Shown here: one piece after another, positions 1 through 17,500 of the stretch
Layout: the number at the start of each line of letters is the position of its first letter
How positions within the stretch are numbered: position 1 is the first letter of the stretch
NCBI GenBank assembly: GCA_002005505.1
Contig: KV908341.1
Coordinates: 290,258-307,757, forward strand
Origin: Botryococcus braunii
Lineage: Eukaryota; Chlorophyta; Trebouxiophyceae
Reading direction: 5' to 3'
DNA length: 17,500 bases
Made by a program: the position numbers and the translations under genes
Notes under the pieces: generated by a model
What the model saw: the letters and a program-made list of their open reading frames with translations, nothing else
Told to the model about the DNA's origin: nothing
The model's database searches: none

Positions 1-50
<50 letters not shown>

Positions 51-119
51 TGCGCGCGTGCGCGTGCGCGTGCGCGTGCGCGTGCGCGTGCGCGTGCGCG
101 TGCGCGTGCGCGTGCGCGT

Positions 120-185
<66 letters not shown>
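1..185. repeat. (GT)n / (GCGT)n / (GCGCGT)n microsatellite
   Basis: The first 31 bases are pure GT. Bases 32 to about 130 alternate with GC steps in 4-bp and then 6-bp periods, and pure GT resumes up to about 185. The whole stretch is strictly alternating purine-pyrimidine. The array runs off the left edge of the window, so its full length is unknown. Open reading frames through it are repeat artefacts. Confidence 0.97.
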
Positions 186-188
<3 letters not shown>

Positions 189-315
189 TCCTCTCTTTGG
201 GTGGGGGTGTGGGCAGCAGGCGGCCTGCATATTCAGAATTTCAACACCGTAAGTGATCGTTTGATGGACACACCATAATGTGATTGTTATGATTGCAGCT
301 TCACCTCTGGCTCGC

Positions 316-385
316 CACATGAATCTGACCAGCCAAATGTGTCAACGGCCCAAGTCCCAAATGTTTCAAGCTACAAAGTCGCACC
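316..385 (+). repeat. Dispersed repeat, copy A
   Basis: About 70 bases here resemble 3981-4053 in the same orientation. Shared blocks include CACATG, GACCAGCC, AATGTGTCAA, CCCA and TCAAGCTACA, ending in a CACCC-type sequence. Similarity stops abruptly on both sides, as expected for a short interspersed repeat or a fragment of a transposable element. I do not recognise the family. Both copies lie roughly 130-180 bases 3' of a (GT)n array. Confidence 0.65.
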
Positions 386-528
386 CTTTCATCGCCCTCC
401 TCACTTCTCCTCCTTCATCTTCCTCCTCCCTGTTGCACAGCCTTGTGTTCACAACCACGAAAGCAGTTTTGACAAGGATCCTTCCCAAGGAGTTACAAGT
501 GCAATGCCCGCTACTAGTTGGCCAGTAG

Positions 529-562
529 CTGGATCAGGTTTTGAGTCAAATACCTGATCCAG
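529..562. repeat. Foldback inverted repeat
   Basis: An 11-bp arm CTGGATCAGGT (529-539) is exactly complementary to ACCTGATCCAG (552-562). The 12-base spacer itself contains TTTGA and TCAAA, so nearly the entire 34 bases can pair. It sits about 170 bases upstream of the TATA box at 732. It could be the core of a small miniature transposon or a protein-binding palindrome. No terminator role is implied in a eukaryotic promoter region. Confidence 0.7.
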
Positions 563-731
563 TCAAAACTCTTAACGACTAGCTCCATATGCCAACGAGA
601 GCAAAAAAATCGGAAAAAGGGCGCCCGTGAACTTTTCGGGCATGCGAGCGGATGGCCAAGGATGCGCTCGACATGTAATCGAAGTAGCCACACTCGTAGT
701 CGATGGCAGTGGTAGAAGCGTTTCCTGAATT

Positions 732-738
732 TATAAAA
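732..738 (+). promoter_or_regulatory. Putative TATA box of gene 1
   Basis: A TATAAAA sequence lies 106 bases before the ATG at 844 and 167 bases before the ATG at 905. A start site about 30 bases downstream would give a leader of roughly 80 or 140 nucleotides. The motif is short and the assignment rests on its position upstream of a reconstructed plus-strand gene. Confidence 0.5.
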
Positions 739-904
739 GTACTATACTGAGTACCTGTGCACTCGAAAGTGTCCTCCCTGCTTCTTCAGAACCGTTGTCG
801 TCAACTCGTCATCGGTCGGGGTTGTAAGGCTTGTTGTATTACCATGTCCTGCCAGAGAAGTTTCTTTGCAACAAAATTTGCTGTAAACGTGCATCGGTTC
901 AAAC

Positions 905-2035
905 ATGAAGCGCCCAGCGGGCGACGCCTGCAACGAAGTCAGAGTGGCTCGTCGTGTTCCAGGAGAGCTGCGTACGTGTCTTCTAACAAGCTCAGGAGCA
1001 GAACAGTGGTACTTGCAACTTTATTTTAAATTAATATACTATTGCAGCCTTTCAACCTGTCAAAATTCGTATTGAGTGGCGTTTCTTGCAAAACCAGGTC
1101 TCACAGTTCGGGCCAGATGGGCTGTCTGGCTTTGAGGAGGAACCTCCTCGAGAGGACAATGAGGTATTTACGTCTCAAATTGTGAGCTGTGAACTGCCCC
1201 TGCCTCTATCAGGCAAGATTGAGAGTGGTCATTATTGTTTGTAGGTGATCACATTCTTCACAGCAGATGGAGTCGTCCAGCTTCCCACGGCTCGTTTTAG
1301 AACTCCACAGGTGCGTGCAAGTCATATTGATCACAACTGGTTAGGTAGAATTGCAGTAGGAGTGAACCTACGTTATGTTGACCTGTGAAGCGGTCTTTAG
1401 AGGCAAGGAGGTCCAGGTCTGATGAGTGTGTTGTCATGCAGATGCCTAGGGCCACAGCAGGAAGAGAGCCCCTCCCAACCTGGGAAGAACAAGGAATTTG
1501 CGTGGGGCAAACCTTTTACGTAGCAGCTACAAATGGTTACGACCCAACGAGAAGGATAACAGTGTATGGCTATTGCCGCTGCACATACAGCTTGAGGTGG
1601 AATTTCTAAACCTCCTACACAATCTTCCGGCCCCTACAATGTCTTCAAGATCGCAAGTCTAGATCCAATATCGTGATCTCAGATCCTTCCAGTATTCTCG
1701 AAGTCATGAAGTCCCCTCCCGAGGTCAGAAGTCCCTTCTGCCCTGGAACAACTGCATCTCTACTTACTTGATTCCCTGGTGGCTGGCAGGCTGACTCACT
1801 GAGGGGCATGCGTTGGCTTTGCAGTGACATGATCGAGGACACTGTGATTCGACGAGGGGGGGAGGTCGTGTTCCGAGATTGGGAGCCAGTTGGTCTGCAT
1901 GAGAGGCTGAAGATGACTGTGGCCCTGCCGCTGTTGAATGGCATCCCTCCGCAGTGGGACTTCTTGCGCTGGTCCATCAAAGAGGGCGGGGGCGTCATCG
2001 AGAAAGTGCGCAGGGAGTGGCAGTTCTTCTACTGA
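905..2035 (+). CDS. Unrecognised conserved-looking protein, 5 exons, about 204 aa
   Basis: Proposed exons are 905-971, 1048-1163, 1245-1310, 1442-1596 and 1825-2035, joined in phases 1, 0, 0 and 2. Donors include C|GTACGT and GAG|GTATTT. Acceptors are ATTGCAG, TTTGTAG, CATGCAG and TTTGCAG. The product carries segments that look like real protein, such as IRIEWRF, VITFFTADGVVQLP, PLPTWEEQG and VALPLLNGIPPQW, and ends WQFFY before TGA at 2033-2035. I recognise no domain and propose no function. The first exon is uncertain. The ATG at 844 has good context and opens a basic, Ser-rich frame like an organelle targeting peptide (start MSCQRSFFATKF), but its phase does not fit the strong GTACGT donor. 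The ATG at 905 does fit. A weaker donor near 944 would rescue the 844 start. The exon 4 end at 1596 is also inferred from phase. Confidence 0.62.
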
Positions 2036-2480
2036 GCCACCTTCAGGCTGAACAGCTGGAGAAAGAAAAGGTGGAGGGCAGCGCAGCATTGGCAAGCCTG
2101 GAGCGCTGTGGTGGAATTGATAGGGCTTTTTTTTTGGGGGGGGGGGGGAGCGGGGATGGGGAAGAATGCATTGTATCCCTCGTGCCTGGGTGAGTCTTGC
2201 AAGGTGGCGGGTGTGTGAGGCATTGCATGGAAAAACATGTAGAGTGTGCATCGCTACTCTTGGCATTCGTGCTTGGAAGACGTAGCCTCTCCAAATGTTG
2301 AGCTTTTCTTGCGGTCCAGAGCAGATGATGCCATAAGAAAGGGACTCAGTATGGAGTGTACAATATGGGAGAACTCGAGAAGACTTTGTATGTGCAGCTG
2401 CAACGATGTGCCATTATGTATCGTTTTTGTGCATTATGGGCCAGGGGCTCTGCTGAAAGGTATTGTACATTCGATAGGAA
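2036..2480. other. Downstream flank of gene 1, no gene seen
   Basis: This presumably holds the 3' UTR of gene 1. A run of nine T followed by about thirteen G lies near 2128-2151. The plus-strand frame open from 2246 to 2593 shows no recognisable domain and no flanking splice signals I would trust. Confidence 0.5.
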
Positions 2481-2561
2481 GAGCCTTTAGTAGATTAGAG
2501 CATTTACCAGCTCGCAAATTTTTTGGAAAGACGGGGTTCAAGTCCAAGCTATTTAGGGCTC
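2481..2561 (+). other. Degenerate tRNA-like sequence (tRNA relic or SINE head)
   Basis: A good B-box sequence GGTTCAAGTCC lies at 2535-2545. An A-box-like TAGATTAGAGC lies about 36 bases upstream. GAGCC at 2481-2485 is complementary to GGCTC at 2557-2561. The T-stem has mismatches (only three of five pairs form) and the anticodon arm does not fold cleanly, so this is unlikely to be a working tRNA. It may be a decayed tRNA or the promoter-bearing head of a SINE. Confidence 0.3.
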
Positions 2562-3390
2562 CTAACCAGGGGAGGGTACAAACTCCTCTCTAGTTGAAGG
2601 TTGGCTGAGGTCTAGCACCAGCCTGTGATTTCGTGACAAGTTTCTCTGCATGCTGGAGTAGTGTTATTAATTGGACATTGCCAATGATCAGTTGCCCATG
2701 TGGTTTCTGCATCCATAGTTGTGGGGTCCTTGAGGTGTTGTGTGTGTCCTTGTATTTTTTAACCTGTCCGGGTGCTTGTGTATGTGTACGGTTTTGAGCA
2801 CTGTCGTTGACGGGGTGCAAGACAAGGGACCCCTTTGGGGCGGTATCTGGAGGGGCGTTGTCTGCCCATCTACAGGATGATGTCATACTAATAACTAACA
2901 CTTACCCCAATAATATTTATTGACATGGCCCCTATGGCCACGTCATTAAAAGAGGTAGATTTCAAGCTTTAAAACCATTTGTTGTGCGCAAACAGACTTC
3001 AGATGTACAAACCATTTTCCGCGTTCCCGCATGCACGATTTATGGTGTGCGGTTAGGATAAGCTTCACTCTTTATACTAAACCATTTGTTGTGTGTCAGG
3101 AGGTCAAAGGTGGTAGGAAGAGAGAGCACCTGTGAAGTATGTGGGCGTAGGCTGTTGTAGGAGTCCCAGAGAGAGATGCAGTTTAAGGTCTCCCGTATCT
3201 TAAATCTCTTCTTGGAGAGGATCTTGAAGGCCGTGCCCGTGTCACTGACGACGTCAACAGCCCAGCAACAACCGTCGTGGAGCCTCCACACTCGCAGTTT
3301 GTCGGCTACTGACCAAGATGGTGCATGTCCATGGTGGGAATGACGTGGCGGAATGATGGCTTGAGGGGCAACGTTGACCGCCGATTCCCA
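2562..3390. other. Region without a confident gene; possible transposon remnant on the minus strand
   Basis: AAACCATTTGTTGTG occurs twice, at 2972-2986 and 3079-3093. The minus strand is open from 3390 down to 3040, with a fairly protein-like composition (for example CWAVDVVSDTG and TLNCISLWDSYNS). It has no recognised domain, and its upstream part dissolves into the CT array. It may be a fragment of a mobile-element protein, but I cannot support a gene. Confidence 0.3.
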
Positions 3391-3808
<418 letters not shown>

Positions 3809-3980
3809 CCTTCACGATTCACCGAATGCAAATACAGGTTATGATTGAGGAAACCTCTCCCTACGTGGGCTGTATACACGCGCCACCCTGGAAGTGGTGG
3901 ACAAGACCCTCCAAAATTGTTACATCTTACGCTCTGGCAGTGGGGACACCTTAAATTTCAACTTTTCTTAACCAAGGATG

Positions 3981-4053
3981 CACATGGGATCATAACGACC
4001 AGCCCAATGTGTCAAAGACCCATACCCACATGCCTCAAGCTACAGTCACACCC
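3981..4053 (+). repeat. Dispersed repeat, copy B
   Basis: This is the partner of the 316-385 copy in the same orientation, with substitutions and a few small indels. It lies about 265-335 bases past the stop codon of the minus-strand F-box gene and so may fall in its 3' UTR or flank. Confidence 0.65.
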
Positions 4054-4317
4054 GGCGCGCAGCCAGCTGGCAGCGACCCACAGCGGCTGCCCGGATGAGG
4101 CCGGAGCCAGGGGGACCACCGTCACATGTCACAAAACCGCACGAGCGGGCTCGGATCCAGAGGGAAGACATACGCAACCCTTGCACTTTACTATCTGCAC
4201 GCACAAGCTCAAGCGCCAGGGGAAAACCCGCAAAAGCCGCGGTACTTTTCACAATCTGCACAAACGAGACCAACGTCCATGGGGGAAACCAGGCGGGGAT
4301 GTGTGGGACTCCGATCC

Positions 4318-9547
<5,230 letters not shown>

Positions 9548-10863
9548 CCTTAGGAGTTCGTTTCTTCTGAGGTACACAGTGAGATTCAGGAACTAGCAGA
9601 ATCTTGTCATTAGCGGGTATTGTCCAGGTGACATATTCTTAATCAAGCCTCAGAATCCAAAAAAAAACGAAATACAAACAGATAAGCGCCATACAAACGC
9701 AAGGGCTGAACCGCAACTCAACAGACTTAACGACAAACCAGCCGCAGCGTGCCGCTGTCGCTACGCAATATACGGTTCAAAACAAATACCTTATTTTAAA
9801 ACATACTACTCACATGTCTAAATTACAGCTTCCTCGGATCGTAAGGTCGGGCCACTCCTACCAAACTCACGGACTTCCTCGCAAACCAAGATTCTTTACT
9901 TGCAAAAGGATCAGAAACCGTCACATTCTGCAAAGCTTCACCAAATTCGTAAAACACCACAATAAATTTGTTTAAAGCACGTGTTCATGTTTAAAGAGAC
10001 GGCCCCTGCGAGTTGCAGGCTGCGACCTATGCTGCTTCCGAGGTTCTGGAATCTAGCGTAGTCCATGTCAGCCAGGGTGACTCGATGTCTGTGGCCACTT
10101 AACGCAAGTGCTCCTTGTAGACTGGCCGTCAAAGCTTCCTTACTCGCACACCGATTCTTTCATTTTTCAATCATATGACTATTTAGTTAAACATGGTTGT
10201 ATCATCTATGTTGGGTTGTCTTGAACCCGCCGCGGGACAACACAAATGGACACGTTCACCAGGTGGTACCACCTTGCATGTCTCTCATTTTCTTGTTGCA
10301 TGCCTGCCCAAATGGTTGATACCATTTTGATGGTGACGGTCTGGGCAACACCATTTGAAGTTAAGGCCTGGTTGTGTCATTCCTCCAACTGGATTTTGCA
10401 GGAGGGCTTAATAAATTCATCCGAGCTTTGTGACTCTGTTTAATCCCAGCTGGCAGGGACAATATCACACTAATTACTATGACTAAAGGCACAAAGGGGC
10501 CAGCCACACTGGCTGAAGGAACGGCGGAAATGACATGCCTTGTATGTCTAGCTAGCCACCAAATTAAAAGGTCGTGGCTGGAGTTTTATAACGCCCCAAC
10601 TGGCGTAGCCACAGATCACGGAATTCCTGATGAGTATGTACATTGAGCAATGTCTCATTTAGATGGTCGCTGCCACATGGACGGTAGTACAGATCACCTC
10701 TTTTGCTGAAAACCATTTAAAGGATATGGCGTCGCTCATGCTTGACAGCCACAAATATGAACAAGAAGGCATGATCATCAGCAACCAGCTTCAACGAGCC
10801 TCACCTAGTGCCATCATGCATGTGATAGTGATCACCAACCATGGCTTACAAAAGTGCATATCG

Positions 10864-10950
10864 TGTTGAAAAGCCGTATGACAAGAGCTTGTGCAAACTG
10901 CGATTGGTATTGAAAAGCTGTATGACAATAGGGTTTTGTGTAAGAATTTG
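10864..10950 (+). repeat. 44-bp imperfect tandem duplication
   Basis: GTTGAAAAGCCGTATGACAA at about 10865 recurs as ATTGAAAAGCTGTATGACAA at about 10909. A further partial TTTGTATGACA follows near 10947. Both full copies are followed by a GCTTGTG/TTTTGTG-like sequence. It has no evident coding role. Confidence 0.7.
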
Positions 10951-12982
10951 TATGACACCAACAACAGCAATAACCAGACGACAATTATAGTCATAACCAA
11001 GATATGTAATGCTGATCATATTGCGTTGGGTGCACCGATCCAGTCCAATTCGTGTGCCTTGTGCCTGGTTTCCCCCAATGTGCCTGTTTCTCCTCATGTG
11101 ATGAGTGCCCCCAAGTGACCTCTACCGGTAGGAATTGTAGGACAATTGCACAGTTTTTGGATGGATTCCCTCCAGACACTTGTCTCTGCATGGGGGGTAC
11201 ATGTATTATAGTAACTCGGTGCAATACGTTACCATTCCAACCCCCAGGATCAGGGCTAGATGTGCTTAATCACTGTATCAAGGGAGCACATCTTGCTTCC
11301 GCTTGACTGCAATCAAAGGTTGGACTTGCGGGTGCAGATATCCCACCTCTTGAACTTGGATTGCACTTGAAACAAATACACCCATAAGCTTAACACAAGC
11401 CAGTGCACCAACTTGTCCAGTAAGCCTCAAGAACTCAATGCGTTGTAGACTCTGGGTTCCTTGTGAGATCAGCAGAATTCAGTGCATTGTCGTTTGATGC
11501 CATGAACCTGGAATGACCATAGTTGTGTGTCTGATCAGGCTTGTCTCCTATCTTGGCTGACATTGTTATAACACCAGGAGTTATTTGCACTTGACTGGAC
11601 GCATCTCTGAAAGTGCAACCTGTAGCTAAACAACCAGACCAGATCTGCAACAACTCAAAGGCAGCCTATGCTTACCTACCTCGCAGCCACCGTGGCCACT
11701 GCTTCTACAGTACTATTGCTGCACTATTGAGCAGAACTGCGGTTGTCGTAAATATACACCATCAAGCTAAAGACATTGCCGCTGGGTTGCAAAGGCATCA
11801 CAGTCCTGCGCGCCTGGATTGATGCGCCTTACAACAGAAATGTTCGAATCAGCTACAGACTAGGTGCAACGCCTGAAATAACTGAACTCAAACATTTCAT
11901 TGTCTATACGGTTCTGGAAGCCTCTGGGGTGAAAGCTGTAACCCAAAATCCTGTAGAGCTTATAATAAAATCTCTCAATGTGTAACAACCAAAACCATAC
12001 TGCGTGTATACCGAACTCGATTGTGATGAATGAGCCTGTCAGTCATTTCAGCAACGTGAATACGAACATATGAGGGCAACAGGTGTTAGAGCACTTTACA
12101 CGTAGAAGGCAAGTTTGAAAATATTGACCCATATAGACCTACTCATTGGTTCTTTGGAAGCTGGAAGGATTTTCCGCTCTAAGTCACAAACTCGCAATTG
12201 CCGCTGTACGTCACAGAACACAAGGCCTACGCCTTACACGTACCCATAAGGACAGATAAAGGTTTCAATCCTCTGCAAAATCCAGTGTGTCAGTTTGCTG
12301 GTCAATCAGAAACAAACCCACGCAGAGATATTAGAAGGAACAAGTGGTTGGGATGTCAGTAGAAGTGATCATTTCAAAGTTTATTCCAACGTGGCATACC
12401 TCGGAGATAAATTGTATTTTTTAAATACAAGTTCCCATGTACCATCTTGTCTGATCTGCTTTCAACACCCGTCTACACTGTTAACTGCGACTTTTCGGCG
12501 AGGGCCCAACGACTTTCATTGGTTCAGTGTTGTACCACTGTGGAGTATCAGCAAGCTGATCACCTTCAGATGGAAAGAAGAAAGCTTGGAAACAACTTTC
12601 CCGCATTCTTGGGGGTTTGCGTTTGCCGTGCTTCAGGTAAGCGGACATCGACATGCATGCGGAGACCGGGGACGGGGGATGTGCACGGTACAGTGGCACT
12701 TTGTGCTACCGTGGCCCCTTCACGCGAATTCCGCCATAGGAGCGCAATGACCACTTTCCTCATCAAGAAACACAGGTGGCTGACCCTTTCTCGCTACTCG
12801 TTGTCTCCCTTTTGTAACACCGCTGTCTCCGCGCCAAGTGTGCCCTTCTAAACAACTTGTTCTGCGTCCATGCAACGGGTACGCATGAGCGCTTGGCTCT
12901 GAACTTCCTTGGGGCGGGCGTGGGGGAAACCTGGGCCTGTCAGAAAGGATTTTTCCTGCACATCACGAGACCCGGGGGCAGA

Positions 12983-12989
12983 TTTATAG
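12983..12989 (+). promoter_or_regulatory. Weak TATA-like site before the response regulator
   Basis: TTTATAG lies 171 bases before the ATG at 13154. If used, transcription would begin near 13015, giving a leader of about 140 nucleotides. The match is imperfect, and a more distant promoter with a spliced leader is equally possible. Confidence 0.25.
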
Positions 12990-13071
12990 GCAGCCCCAAA
13001 GAGCGTCGTATGCCCACAGCCAACTCGAAGGACACAAGTGGCTGAGAGCCTTCTCTCACGGACAGTGCATA

Positions 13072-13089
13072 CGCCTTATGCGTAAGGCG
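13072..13089 (+). promoter_or_regulatory. Hairpin in the response regulator leader carrying an upstream ATG
   Basis: CGCCTTA and TAAGGCG form a perfect 7-bp stem around TGCG. The upstream ATG at 13078-13080 spans the end of the 5' arm and the loop. A second upstream ATG follows at 13100. In a leader RNA this hairpin could influence start selection. That role is inferred, not shown. Confidence 0.45.
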
Positions 13090-13153
13090 AGGTTGAGAAA
13101 TGATCGCACCCGGCGACCCACATCTGCGGAAATCTTAAGCGCACAGAGTTTCG

Positions 13154-17500
<4,347 letters not shown>

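Larger units (their letters stand above)
9548..13135. other. 3.6-kb divergent intergenic region, no confident gene
   Basis: This separates the minus-strand F-box gene from the plus-strand response regulator and must contain both promoters. Open frames such as 11776-11985 and 12295-12750 on the plus strand lack recognisable domains. A strong donor-like CTTCAG|GTAAGC at 12636/12637 on the plus strand is a candidate for a spliced 5' leader exon of the response regulator. Upstream ORFs near the right edge are described separately. Confidence 0.6.

Noticed and set aside
600..660. Short inverted repeat GCCCG...CGGGC considered as a terminator
   Set aside because: The stem is only about five pairs, and rho-independent terminators are not relevant in this eukaryotic context.
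11776..11985. 69-codon plus-strand frame with fairly protein-like composition
   Set aside because: It has no recognisable domain, no convincing flanking splice sites and no neighbouring exon to join.

Overview
The window reads as nuclear DNA of a green plant-lineage eukaryote. The clearest evidence is a type-B two-component response regulator (receiver plus GARP/Myb-like DNA-binding domain, a cytokinin-signalling transcription factor found in streptophytes) split into at least nine short exons with GT-AG introns. The genome is intron-rich and crowded with very long (CA/GT)n and (CT/GA)n arrays. A streptophyte alga or non-vascular plant (a Chara-like genome comes to mind) is my best guess, but the species is not determinable from this sequence.

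Three genes can be reconstructed by joining exons whose splice phases agree. (1) Plus strand, about 905-2035: a five-exon gene for a protein of about 204 residues that I do not recognise, with a TATA box at 732. (2) Minus strand, 9547 down to 4318: a six-exon gene for a protein of 332 residues with an N-terminal F-box and a C-terminal FBA domain of the FBXO2/FBXO6 type, i.e. a predicted SCF ubiquitin-ligase substrate receptor. (3) Plus strand, 13154 to beyond the right edge: the type-B response regulator, including a 14-nt microexon; its 3' end lies outside the window.

Layout: 1-185 alternating GT/GC repeat; 186-900 leader and promoter of gene 1 with a foldback and one copy of a dispersed repeat; 905-2035 gene 1; 2036-4317 no confident gene, but a tRNA-like relic, a large CT/GT array and the second copy of the dispersed repeat; 4318-9547 the F-box gene, whose introns hold most of the microsatellites, a 58-bp minisatellite and a 37-bp triplication that includes a splice acceptor; 9548-13153 a 3.6-kb divergent intergenic region; 13154-17500 the response regulator, with a 270-bp GT array in the fourth intron.

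Genes 2 and 3 are divergently transcribed from the shared intergenic region. Nothing in the sequence says the three genes act together. The most unusual points are an animal-type FBA F-box protein in a green genome, the triplicated splice acceptor with frame-breaking upstream copies, the 14-nt microexon inside the receiver domain, and overlapping upstream ORFs before the response regulator start.
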